A stretch of DNA of 37,324 nucleotides from Candidatus Fermentithermobacillaceae bacterium (GTDB lineage: Bacteria > Bacillota > Sulfobacillia > Fermentithermobacillales > Fermentithermobacillaceae): NCBI GenBank assembly GCA_012842685.1, contig DUSI01000025.1:1-37324 (forward strand), in the 5' to 3' direction. A model generated the notes under the pieces. The model did no database searches. It was not told the origin of the DNA and saw only the letters and a program-made list of their open reading frames with translations. The translations under genes and the position numbers were made by a program. Position 1 is the first letter of the stretch. Every line of letters begins with the position of its first letter. Below, piece after piece: positions 1 through 7,399 of this stretch.

Positions 1-838
1 CCATGAGGGCGGTAGACCCTACGAAGTAGGTCCCCTTCCCGAAAGCCACGAACCTTCCGAGCCCGGCGACCAAGGGACCGTGGTTCTCGTCGAGTTCCTG
101 GCCGTAAAGGGGCATGGAGGCCTCGAAGCGGAGCGTATCGCGGCAACCTAGGCCTGCAGGGACAACAAGCCCATCATCCATGCCGGCTTCAAGGATGGCC
201 TCAAAGAGAGCGATTCCGTCTTCGGCCTTGCAGTAGACCTCAAACCCATCTTCTCCGGTGTAGCCGGTGCGGGTTATGAGGGTGTCGATACCTGCGACGT
301 CTACGTGCTCCACACCGTGGTAGTACTTGAGCTCGTTCAGAGGATACTTGCAGATCTTCTGGAGGACTTTCTCGGAGTTCGGACCCTGGAGAGCCACTTC
401 CGCGATCTCGGCCGAGAGGTTCTTCACGGTCACGTCCTTAAAGTACTTGGAAGCCGTAAGTATCCACTCGTAGTCTTTCTCGATGTTCCCTGCGTTGACG
501 ACCAGGAGGTACCTCTGGCCTTCCAGGCAGATGATCATCATGTCATCTACCGTGCCGCCGTTCGGATAGCACATGGGGCTGTAAACGACCCTGCCGGGGT
601 ACCCCTTGGCGATGTCGTTGACCATGAGGAACTGGAGCAGGTTCAGGGCATCGGGCCCCTCCACCATGATCTCTCCCATGTCCGAGACATCCCAGAGAGC
701 GGCCCTTTCCCGGCACGCGGCGTGCTCTTCCTTAATGCTTGTGAACTGCACGGGAAGAGCCCACCCGGAGAAATCGATAATCCTGCCTCCGTACTTCTCG
801 TAGATGTCGTAAAGCGGGGTCTTCTTCAGTTCCGACAC
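1..838 (-). CDS. gcvT: Aminomethyltransferase GcvT (glycine cleavage T protein), 3' end cut by the window
   Basis: GcvT takes the aminomethyl group from lipoyl-H protein and passes its methylene to tetrahydrofolate, releasing ammonia, in the cytoplasmic glycine cleavage system. I translated the minus strand by hand: 279 codons are visible, beginning VSELKKTPLYDIYEKYGG and containing the family blocks FSGWALPVQF (about residues 23-32), LWDVSDMGEI, VALQGPNSEKVL, TRTGYTGEDGFEVY and GLGCRDTLRFEASMPLYG. The usual length is about 365 residues, so the C-terminal barrel lies outside the window. The start is a GTG: an in-frame TGA sits four codons upstream with no other start codon between, and a GGGAGG precedes it by 12 bases. 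A tandem glycine riboswitch lies directly upstream, so expression probably rises with glycine. Identification is firm. Confidence 0.95.
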   Translation of the reverse strand, partial: MSELKKTPLYDIYEKYGGRIIDFSGWALPVQFTSIKEEHAACRERAALWDVSDMGEIMVEGPDALNLLQFLMVNDIAKGYPGRVVYSPMCYPNGGTVDDMMIICLEGQRYLLVVNAGNIEKDYEWILTASKYFKDVTVKNLSAEIAEVALQGPNSEKVLQKICKYPLNELKYYHGVEHVDVAGIDTLITRTGYTGEDGFEVYCKAEDGIALFEAILEAGMDDGLVVPAGLGCRDTLRFEASMPLYGQELDENHGPLVAGLGRFVAFGKGTYFVGSTALM

Positions 839-946
839 GTTGGAAACTCACCTCCCGATTGGTAATAACCTTCCCAACTACCCCCATTCTTCACCCGAGC
901 CCCGGAGTCCTCGTCCCGTGCGCCCGTCCCTTCCTCTTCTTATCTT

Positions 947-986
947 GCGAAAAGCAAACAAGGGACCGGGAGAATCCCCGATCCCT
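947..986 (-). terminator. Candidate expression-platform terminator of the glycine riboswitch
   Basis: On the minus strand the sequence AGGGATCGGG-gattct-CCCGGTCCCT forms a 10-bp stem (one T-G wobble) immediately after the aptamer-2 tail, followed by TGTTTGCTTTTC, a moderate T-rich run. This is what an intrinsic terminator controlled by the riboswitch would look like. The T run is interrupted, so strength is uncertain. Confidence 0.6.
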
Positions 987-1222
987 GTCCTTTTACCTGA
1001 GAGATTGCTGCCTTGCGGCAGTTTCCCCTTTGGTGCCATTTCTGGCTCTCCAGGAACGCGTCCGATGACGGTGTTTGTACCTGAGAGTTTCAGGTCCTCC
1101 GACCCTTGCTCCTTCGGCGCCCGGTTACGGCGGCTACAACTCCCGTGCGTGAGCCTGATGCCGCCTCCTCGCATCCAGGCGGCATACGGGAATCGTGAGA
1201 CCGCCTCCGGGACTCTCCCGCC
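961..1222 (-). promoter_or_regulatory. Tandem glycine riboswitch (two aptamers) in the gcvT leader
   Basis: Read on the minus strand, two copies of the glycine-aptamer signature occur. Aptamer 1 (about 1075-1222) opens with GGGAGAGT and contains GCGCCGAAGGAGCAAGG and CTCTCAGGTAC. Aptamer 2 (about 978-1053) opens with GGAGAGCC and contains GGCACCAAAGGGGAAACTG and CTCTCAGGTAAAAGGACAG. Aptamer 1 carries an extra peripheral hairpin with a perfect 9-bp stem (plus-strand 1158-1185). Glycine riboswitches upstream of gcvT normally switch expression on when glycine binds; the terminator-like hairpin just downstream (961-986) fits that logic, since its 5' edge adjoins the end of aptamer 2. Confidence 0.93.
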
Positions 1223-1276
1223 ACCTTCATCCGCAGGTGTATTAGGTTGTGAATGGGATATTCCGAGGGCAACTTA

Positions 1277-1306
1277 TTTCTACATCGGATTCGGGTAATC
1301 CTTCAA
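1277..1306 (-). promoter_or_regulatory. Weak candidate sigma-A promoter for the gcvT transcript
   Basis: On the minus strand TTGAAG (1301-1306) and TAGAAA (1277-1282) are separated by 18 bases, placing a start of transcription about 45 bases before aptamer 1. Both hexamers match consensus only partly; position supports it more than sequence does. Confidence 0.3.
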
Positions 1307-1389
1307 GTCATCCACTGAGCTTCGCCCACGGTTAAAGGAATGGACCGGTCTCCAGACGGGCCACCCCATCCTCCAAACGGGCGTCCCCC

Positions 1390-2811
1390 TCACCTCTCGG
1401 CCGCTACCAGGCCAGCCCTTCCTTCCAGCGACCTTACGAGGACTATCGGGGTCTGCTGGTCTTGGTTTCCGGCAGGGTTGTCGGCCATGGCGAGCTCGAG
1501 GGACTTATGGTCCACGCCATCTGAGTATCCGACGGCCCATGCGATCCCCAAGTCGTTTGCGTCCACTATGGCGGCACCTACCCGGCCCCCCAGCGCTTTC
1601 GCGATCCGGTTGGATAGGAGGTGCGGGTCTTTTGCCCCCAGCATCACATAGTAATCGTAGGGCGGGAGCGACCCGAGGATGTCATCTATCTGGGCAACCT
1701 GCGGCCCCGCGACGACGTAGAACCAGCCGTCTTTCCTCAGCAGCTTCCCGATTCCACCCGCGACGATGGCCGCCAGGATCCTGAGAGACCCTACTTCTTC
1801 GAGGGCGGTTTGGGCAGAGAGGGCGTTTGCCAGGGGGGCGGACGAAGTGAACGCTCCTACCGGATGCCTCGACGCGACGAGACTGGCGGTGAGCCTCGCC
1901 AGCCGGCTGATGGGAACCGTCCCTTCCATGAGCATGCGTCCTTCCATGATGGCCGCAACGCACGAAGAAAACGCAACTACGTCGCCGGACCTTATTCTCC
2001 CCTCCACGTACTGCTTGACGGTCTCAACCGGGTCGTCGGCTTCGGTGAGGAGTTTGGTCTTTATGGGGACTTTTTCGTACCCGCCCAAGTTGGGCAAAGG
2101 CTTTTTCCTCGGAGGTATGGGCGGCGGTTCCCCGAACCCCATTTTGCGCCAAGCTTCCCTCAGGTGGACGTCTCTCACTTTGGCTTTGCATCCGGTCTCG
2201 AGGACCTCTCTGGCCCTCTCCCTGTTCCCTCTCTTTAGGTGCAGCTCGGCGAGCAATATGAACTCGTCGTGGTGGAAGTTGGTGGACTTAAGGGACAAGA
2301 AACGCTCGAGGCTCTCGAGCAGTGCGTCTTCGTCCCCACGTTCCTTGTGGATCTGGGTCACTCTCTTCAGGAGCACCGCCAAGGGATAATGGTCCGGGAG
2401 CATGGCGGTGCAAAGGGGATCCGCCTGGCGGTATATCTCCAGCGCCCTCTCCGGGTTATTGGGATCGGAGAAGAAGCGGACGATATCGCCGTAGAGGACC
2501 CTAATCCACGCATTCTCCGGATATCGCTCCGCAAGTTCGGCTGCTACCTTCTCCGCTTCGGAAAACTCTCGTTTCCTCATGAGCACGTGGATGTAGTCTC
2601 TCCCGGCGCGGGGAGAACGGGACTTCTCCCACCGCCCGCGCGAGAGTTCCATGGCCTTGTCTACTTCGCCGGCAGAAAGGAGCCCCCACACTGCCCTGTG
2701 GACGGGATAGTCGGGATCTTCCGGAGCCGCGTACCTCGTGAAGATGGAGTCTGAAAGCCCCTTCATGCTGAGTATGTCAAACAGCCATCCGAGGAGAACC
2801 ATGAAACCCAT
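1390..2811 (-). CDS. TPR-repeat protein fused to a CofE-like (F420-0:gamma-glutamyl ligase fold) domain
   Basis: 473 residues. Residues 1-15 are hydrophobic (possible membrane anchor). Residues about 36-225 are helical repeats of TPR character (EVDKAMELSRGRW, REFSEAEKVAAELAERYPEN, NPERALEIYRQA, GNRERAREVLETG). After a Pro-rich linker (229-240), residues 248-461 resemble the F420 ligase (CofE) fold as seen in bacterial homologues: KTKLLTEADDPVETV, SGDVVAFSS, GWFYVVAG, PPYDYYVMLGAKDP, AIVDANDLG (415-422) and DNPAGNQDQQTP. CofE adds glutamate to coenzyme F420, but no other F420 genes are here, so the substrate is unknown. The start has no good ribosome site; the ATG codons at residues 4 and 16 are alternatives. 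It lies downstream of an M14 peptidase on the same strand, 181 bases away. Domain assignment is by motif recognition only. Confidence 0.75.
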   Translation of the reverse strand: MGFMVLLGWLFDILSMKGLSDSIFTRYAAPEDPDYPVHRAVWGLLSAGEVDKAMELSRGRWEKSRSPRAGRDYIHVLMRKREFSEAEKVAAELAERYPENAWIRVLYGDIVRFFSDPNNPERALEIYRQADPLCTAMLPDHYPLAVLLKRVTQIHKERGDEDALLESLERFLSLKSTNFHHDEFILLAELHLKRGNRERAREVLETGCKAKVRDVHLREAWRKMGFGEPPPIPPRKKPLPNLGGYEKVPIKTKLLTEADDPVETVKQYVEGRIRSGDVVAFSSCVAAIMEGRMLMEGTVPISRLARLTASLVASRHPVGAFTSSAPLANALSAQTALEEVGSLRILAAIVAGGIGKLLRKDGWFYVVAGPQVAQIDDILGSLPPYDYYVMLGAKDPHLLSNRIAKALGGRVGAAIVDANDLGIAWAVGYSDGVDHKSLELAMADNPAGNQDQQTPIVLVRSLEGRAGLVAAER

Positions 2812-2968
2812 AGCCTAAGCCAGCCCTTCGTCTAGATTTCGTCTGCTCTTGCCTCTCGATCTCGAATCTCGCTTCTTCTTTACATCCTGACCTGCATGAG
2901 GTTTCCCGACTCATACTTTCGTAAGAGAAGCCTAAAGATCCTGTCGGATAGCAGTACGAGAAGGGTTC

Positions 2969-2991
2969 CCGCCGTGCCGCAGGCGTGGCGG
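2969..2991 (-). terminator. Hairpin directly after the first M14 gene, weak terminator candidate
   Basis: CCGCCGTGCC-gca-GGCGTGGCGG gives a 10-bp stem with two G-T wobbles, starting one base after the stop codon of the M14 gene. There is no T run after it, so it may only stabilise the mRNA end. The rest of the 181-base gap down to the TPR/CofE gene shows nothing recognisable. Confidence 0.35.
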
Positions 2992-2992
2992 C

Positions 2993-4654
2993 TCAGCATT
3001 GTTGTTCCTCGGGGTACTCCTTCCTGACCGTCCCGCCCCTCTGACTCCTGTATTCCACGGCGAGCGTTACGTCGGCGCCGGGGTCCACCTTGACCATCCA
3101 AGCGAAACGGGCCGCCGACTTGGGAGGATTACCCCTCCCTCCTCCGCTCACGTATCCCTCGAGGAAACCTGCTTCGACTCTGGCTTTGCCGAGCACGGTC
3201 ACGCCCGGCCCGGGGAGGAGAACCGCCACGTCCTCCTTGCATGCGCCAAGCTCCTTGGCTTTGTTTGTAATGCAAGTCGGCAGGTAGCCGAAGTTCTCAA
3301 CCACGGCGGTAACCTTCTTGACAGAGCCGTCTATGTCCTCAACTTTCAGGGAAGTTATATGCAGTTCGGGAAGAGACGCCGCGTGCTTCATGATCCACAA
3401 CGCGTTCTTATGGCACTCCTGCTTTAGAAGGAACGGAGGAGGATTCTGCACGCAGAACTTGGGATCCCATCCGCCGATCTCGACGAGACCGAGCTGCGGG
3501 TGCTCAAAGGGCGTCCAGGGCCTAAAGCCTTTCCCTGCAAGCTCCCTGTCGTTCCACTCCAGGAGCTTCAGGTTCTGCTGTTCCCGCCTTTCCGGGTCGG
3601 TCGTCTTCTGCCATTCCATGAGGTCTACCCCGGCCCGTTCGTAGCGGTTCCAGAGCTCGGTTGTGTACGCGATTATCCCTCTGTGCTCGTAAGCCCATTC
3701 CGTAAGCGTAGCCCTGTTTGGGGATTTCACGTCGGGATAGCCGCACACGCGCGTGCCTTCGCAGGCGATCTCCCGCGTAGCCTTAAGGTCCTGCGGATCC
3801 ATCTTGTCCTCGGGGTACTGGCACGGGTTCCTGTAGAAGAAACCGCCCGAGGTATGCAGTGCCTGGATCCCCCCGATGTTGGGATGCTTCACGATAAACT
3901 CCATGATCGTCCGCGCCTCGGGCTCGCTTCCGGGGAAATCACCACCGCCCGGAACCTTGGTATCCCAGTTGGAAGGGAAGTTCCTGTTGAGATCCAGGCC
4001 GTAGCGGGGCTTCTGAATCTCTATGGGCTCGCCCTCGTAGTCCTTGATATAGCCTTCCGGGTAGATGCGGTAGAACGGCCCTTTTCGCTCTCCTGGCCTG
4101 CGGGGAACCATGAGCCTCGGGTCTTTATCGGAGACCTTCCATTCTCCCCTTCCGTCGTCCCTTACTCTCATCTGAAGGATCATGCCGTCTCCGTCCACAT
4201 CATCCCTGTGGAGCCCCGGGAGGTCGTCCACCTCTTCGTCGGGCCACACCCGGACGCTGCTCCTAAGAAGGGCCGGAGTAGTGAGGTACAGCTCGGCTCC
4301 GTCAGGATTTACCCTCGGAAGCACGTAGAAGGTCTTCGTATCCAAGAGGTAAGTGACTTCTTCGTCTTTGCCGTAATTGTCTACCAGGTAATCGATTAGG
4401 TACAGCGCCACCATGCTGCCCGTGACTTCACCTGCATGGATGTTGCCGTCTACGTAGAGCGCGGGTTTATGTGAGGCTGAGCCGGTTTTTCTGTTGGTTA
4501 GCGTGACTGCCCAGATATCCCTTCCTTCGTAACTCTTCCCCGCCGACTCCAAGTCGACCAGATCGGGATATGCTTCGGCGGTCTTCTTTAAGTAATCGGC
4601 GATCTCCGAGTACGTGAGGTACTTATCGAATGTGATCTCAACCTTCGACGACAT
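2993..4654 (-). CDS. M14-family zinc carboxypeptidase, paralogue 1
   Basis: 553 residues. A zinc carboxypeptidase removes C-terminal residues from peptides. Zinc ligands are visible as H73-AG-E76 and H267 (ALHTSGG); N223-R224 (DLNRNFP) matches the substrate-carboxylate pair of carboxypeptidase A, and E333 (YTTELW) fits the catalytic glutamate. A segment between the HxxE and NR motifs carries DVDGDG at 152-157, like a calcium-binding DxDxDG loop. Residues from about 430 on form an extra C-terminal domain, likely beta. No signal peptide is seen, so it is probably cytoplasmic. The ATG at 4654 is chosen over an in-frame start 12 codons upstream because GAGGGGTGA lies 5 bases before it and the N-terminus then matches paralogue 2 (ITFDKY). 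The gene is divergent from the ferritin-like gene. Confidence 0.9.
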   Translation of the reverse strand: MSSKVEITFDKYLTYSEIADYLKKTAEAYPDLVDLESAGKSYEGRDIWAVTLTNRKTGSASHKPALYVDGNIHAGEVTGSMVALYLIDYLVDNYGKDEEVTYLLDTKTFYVLPRVNPDGAELYLTTPALLRSSVRVWPDEEVDDLPGLHRDDVDGDGMILQMRVRDDGRGEWKVSDKDPRLMVPRRPGERKGPFYRIYPEGYIKDYEGEPIEIQKPRYGLDLNRNFPSNWDTKVPGGGDFPGSEPEARTIMEFIVKHPNIGGIQALHTSGGFFYRNPCQYPEDKMDPQDLKATREIACEGTRVCGYPDVKSPNRATLTEWAYEHRGIIAYTTELWNRYERAGVDLMEWQKTTDPERREQQNLKLLEWNDRELAGKGFRPWTPFEHPQLGLVEIGGWDPKFCVQNPPPFLLKQECHKNALWIMKHAASLPELHITSLKVEDIDGSVKKVTAVVENFGYLPTCITNKAKELGACKEDVAVLLPGPGVTVLGKARVEAGFLEGYVSGGGRGNPPKSAARFAWMVKVDPGADVTLAVEYRSQRGGTVRKEYPEEQQC

Positions 4655-4857
4655 GCCAGTCACCCCTCGCAATTCCGGATAATCCAGCACTTCGTCACGG
4701 CATGCAAGGTATCCTTCGGCGGTCGAAGAGATCCGTCTAAAGGATAAGGAGCCGGCAGCTTGTCACAGATCTTGCACGATTGGACATACTCTTCCAGCGT
4801 ACGTTGATCTAGGCTTAAGTTGGAGATGGAGAAAAGATCCAAACGGAGGGACCTGTA

Positions 4858-5442
4858 ATGGAACGTTTCCAGATAACCACAGATGCGCCGGATGCCCAGA
4901 CCGCAGCGAGGACGAACCCGCTTGACGCAACCACGATCGAAGAAGCCATAAGGATGGCCATAAACGCCGAGGAATTCGGCCACAAGATGTACAAGGAGAT
5001 GGCCGAGAAGTCCACGAACCCGCTGGCAAAGTCGCTCCTCGAAGAGCTGGCGGCAGACGAGCTCACCCACTGCAGCATCTTCAAGGAGATCGGGCGCGAG
5101 GCGCTCGGCGAGCCCGACCCCGCCGTAGAAGCCGGATGCACGTCCATCGAAGAACGCATAAAGCTGGCATTTGACAAGATAGGCGAATCGGCCAAAGAGC
5201 AAGTAGACGACACGCAATTGGAAGTGCTCAACAAGGCCATCCAGCTGGAGAAGGAATCGTACGAGACATACGACGAGCTTTTCAAGAAAGCCAGCGGAAA
5301 TGTGAGAGACATCTTCGACAGGATCCGTCGCGAAGAGTACGACCATATGATCGCGCTTCAGAACATACTCCTGTACCTCACCAAGACGGGCCAGTGGTTC
5401 GACATCGAGGAGTCCAAGCGCTGGAACTGGATGAACACGTAA
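4858..5442 (+). CDS. Ferritin-like (rubrerythrin-type) diiron protein without rubredoxin domain
   Basis: 194 residues. A four-helix-bundle protein with the repeated ligand pattern of rubrerythrin/ferritin: E38-E39, then E68-LT-H71 (ExxH), E131/E133 in EKESYE, and E160-YD-H163 (second ExxH). This is a complete diiron ligand set. There is no C-terminal CxxC pair, so the rubredoxin domain of classical rubrerythrin is absent. Members act in peroxide detoxification or iron handling in anaerobes; the exact role here is inferred. The N-terminal 25 residues are polar and outside the bundle. GGAGG lies 9 bases before the ATG. A strong terminator follows the gene, so it is probably monocistronic. The 203-base gap on its 5' side shows no confident promoter. 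Confidence 0.85.
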   Translation: MERFQITTDAPDAQTAARTNPLDATTIEEAIRMAINAEEFGHKMYKEMAEKSTNPLAKSLLEELAADELTHCSIFKEIGREALGEPDPAVEAGCTSIEERIKLAFDKIGESAKEQVDDTQLEVLNKAIQLEKESYETYDELFKKASGNVRDIFDRIRREEYDHMIALQNILLYLTKTGQWFDIEESKRWNWMNT

Positions 5443-5532
5443 AGGACGCTGCATCGTAGCGGAATATCTCCGATAATCCCACGGGACGCACCTGAGAGAG
5501 ACCCGGGACCAATAGGAGCGGTGATTCCCACA

Positions 5533-5582
5533 GGACCGGGCCGCGCCGGCAGGCAACCTGCTGACGCGGTCCGGTCCTTTTT
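5533..5582 (+). terminator. Strong intrinsic terminator after the ferritin-like gene
   Basis: GGACCGGGCCGCG and CGCGGTCCGGTCC pair over 13 bp (one G-T wobble), with an inner GCAGG-caa-CCTGC hairpin in the loop, followed directly by TTTTT. It ends the transcript about 90 bases after the stop codon. Confidence 0.9.
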
Positions 5583-5691
5583 CGCCCCGTTCCGCCAGAC
5601 CACCCCTGATCTTGAAGGAACGGCGGCTCCGGTGGGGGTATAGTACCCAAAGGGAGTATCCTCATCTTGAGCATTCAAAGAAGGTGGCGCG

Positions 5692-6519
5692 TTGGCAAAG
5701 GGCCTCACTGGGTATCTGGGCGAGGAGCGGATCAGGGCATGGAACGACGCCATACCCGACCGTTATTCGGTGCGCTCCTACCGCAAGAGACCGGTTAGGG
5801 AGGATGCGCTCCGGCGGATAGAGGAGCTCCTCCGGGGGTTTTCGCCCCTTTGTGAAAAGGCGCGAGGTTACCTCATCACCGAGGGCGCCCAGCGCATTTT
5901 CACCGGCCTCTTGGGCCCGGTCGGCAGGGTGGCCAACGCGTCCGTCGCGGTAGCTTTCGCCGCCGACTTCCACCTGCCCAGGCACATGGAAGCCGTAGGG
6001 TACCTTGGAGAAGGTATTGTCCTCGAAGCGACTTCCCTGGGACTGGGCACCTGCTGGATGACTGGCTCGTTCAGCAGGGAACGCGTCCTCGCCAGGGTAA
6101 ACCTCCCGGCCGGGTGGAAGGTGATCGCGGTCACGCCCCTCGGGTACGGGGCGAAGCGGAAGACGCTCGGCGATAGTGCGCTCCGGGCGCTCTTCAAGTC
6201 GGATTCCAGGAAGCCCCTCTCTGAGATCGTAACCGGGCTCCCGAGAGCCCGGTGGCCGAAAGGGCTGAAAGAGGCCCTCGAAGCAGCCAGGTGGGCGCCT
6301 TCTCCCGGAAACTCCCAGCCATGGCGGTTCAGAGTCGACAAAGACGGTGTGACCCTCTACACAGACACGGGAGAGGTGAATTTCAACTCCGTAAAACGCC
6401 TCTCATGCGGCATCGCCATGCTCCACTTCGAAGTCGCGTGCGCCGCGTCAGGCATCGAGGGAACGTGGAGATTCCCGAGGCCCGGGGTCCCGATCATCGC
6501 GAAGTACAGGTATCTATAG
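5692..6519 (+). CDS. Nitroreductase-family flavoprotein with two nitroreductase-like halves
   Basis: 275 residues, close to the putative TM nitroreductase group in which two nitroreductase-like halves are joined in one chain. The first half has RYSVRSYRKRPV (about 24-35), typical FMN-contacting N-terminal sequence, and GLGTCWMTGSF near residue 116; the second has AARWAPSPGNSQPWRF (about 198-213) and CGIAMLHFEVAC near 240. Such proteins bind FMN and reduce nitro, quinone or enone compounds with NAD(P)H; the physiological substrate is unknown. The start is TTG, preceded by AAGGTGG at a short distance; no in-frame ATG fits better. It stands alone between the ferritin-like terminator and the next plus-strand gene. 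Confidence 0.85.
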   Translation: MAKGLTGYLGEERIRAWNDAIPDRYSVRSYRKRPVREDALRRIEELLRGFSPLCEKARGYLITEGAQRIFTGLLGPVGRVANASVAVAFAADFHLPRHMEAVGYLGEGIVLEATSLGLGTCWMTGSFSRERVLARVNLPAGWKVIAVTPLGYGAKRKTLGDSALRALFKSDSRKPLSEIVTGLPRARWPKGLKEALEAARWAPSPGNSQPWRFRVDKDGVTLYTDTGEVNFNSVKRLSCGIAMLHFEVACAASGIEGTWRFPRPGVPIIAKYRYL

Positions 6520-6574
6520 GGCTGGCCTCCGTTTCACAAGGTAGGCCCGCGTCACCTCACGAGCCCTCTGGAGT

Positions 6575-6586
6575 TCCGTGCACGGA
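6575..6586. other. Perfect 12-bp palindrome in an intergenic gap
   Basis: TCCGTGCACGGA is fully self-complementary and lies in the 139-base gap between the nitroreductase and the following gene. It could be a protein-binding site or a small hairpin; there is no T run to make it a terminator. Confidence 0.4.
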
Positions 6587-6658
6587 GCCTGCACGACGCT
6601 CCCCCCGTCGCATTCGCCCTGGACGGATCTGCGCTAAAATATCCCTGAGGTGTCTCAC

Positions 6659-7255
6659 TTGCCATCTCGAGCCAAGAAGTTGGAAGCGCTGTACAACTGC
6701 GGATTTATGGTCGGCCAGAACCCCTGGTTCGCGTTCCTTTTCGGCTATCTCGTGGGACAGGTCGACAGGGTCCATTTCGTCCAAGACCTGACGGGGGCCG
6801 AGATCGCAATACACCTGGACCTCCGACGGAAAAGGATATGGCCGGGCGAACCCTTCAGGGCCACCGTCCGGGGGATCACCATGCCCAACACTTTCACGCT
6901 GGTACGGTCCATGGAAAGCAGCGACGCTCCCATCTGCCTCCAGGTTGACTTCGACGGTGCGGAGGATACCCCATGGTACCAGGAAGTGGTCCTGCCCGGT
7001 GTCTCCTATGTCAAGGACCTCCATGAGGCGGTACAGGAGGAATCGGACGCCCTATGGAAGGAGATGGACCGTACCCTTGACATCTACCGCGAGTGCAAGA
7101 CCCTGCTCGAAGGGGCAAGCCCGGAACGACGGCGGGAGCTCCAGTACTACATGAGGCTGGCCGAAGACCAAATGCGGAAACTCTCGGCGCAGATGGATGA
7201 ACTGAACAGGCAGATGAAACGCATCACGAGCCAAGAGCAAGAACCGCAGGACTGA
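6659..7255 (+). CDS. Hypothetical protein with C-terminal coiled coil
   Basis: 198 residues, not recognised. Residues about 1-40 are mixed hydrophobic with NPWFAFLFGYLVGQ but no clear membrane span; residues 40-110 look like a beta-rich domain; residues about 115-190 are charged, heptad-like helix (EESDALWKEMDRTLDIYREC, RLAEDQMRKLSAQMDELN) consistent with a coiled coil. I chose the TTG at 6659 because GAGGTG sits 6 bases before it; the GTG three codons upstream lies inside that same ribosome site. A TAAAAT just upstream would give almost no leader and is not called as a promoter. Downstream it converges on the M42 gene across a hairpin. Confidence 0.65.
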   Translation: MPSRAKKLEALYNCGFMVGQNPWFAFLFGYLVGQVDRVHFVQDLTGAEIAIHLDLRRKRIWPGEPFRATVRGITMPNTFTLVRSMESSDAPICLQVDFDGAEDTPWYQEVVLPGVSYVKDLHEAVQEESDALWKEMDRTLDIYRECKTLLEGASPERRRELQYYMRLAEDQMRKLSAQMDELNRQMKRITSQEQEPQD

Positions 7256-7300
7256 GGGCTAGTACTCAGATGCGCAAGCCGGAACCGGCCAAAGTTCGAA

Positions 7301-7340
7301 CCGGGGCCCACAAGGAATGCCGCATTCCCGGGAGCCCCGG
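7301..7340. terminator. Hairpin between convergent genes, possible bidirectional terminator
   Basis: CCGGGGC...GCCCCGG (7 bp) encloses GGAATG-ccg-CATTCC (6 bp), giving a two-tier hairpin between a plus-strand and a minus-strand stop codon. T-rich flanks are modest on both sides (TTCATTTC on plus, TTCGAACTTT on minus). Confidence 0.5.
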
Positions 7341-7399
7341 CTTCATTTCACACGGTTCACACGATGGCCTTGGGCCTGATGCGCCCGTCCTTACGCAGC

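Noticed and set aside
305-865. A 186-codon plus-strand frame at the left edge
   Set aside because: It lies opposite gcvT, whose minus-strand translation matches the T protein throughout.
4660-5556. A 298-codon open frame on the minus strand opposite the ferritin-like gene
   Set aside because: It is the antisense shadow of a clear diiron protein gene with proper ribosome site; its translation has no recognisable domain.
5443-5692. Possible second riboswitch or T-box leader before the nitroreductase
   Set aside because: I looked for T-box, TPP, SAM and other conserved blocks and found none; the strong hairpin is adequately explained as the terminator of the ferritin-like gene.
6634-6650. TAAAAT as a -10 box for the coiled-coil protein
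   Set aside because: Transcription would start within the ribosome site and no -35 is present.
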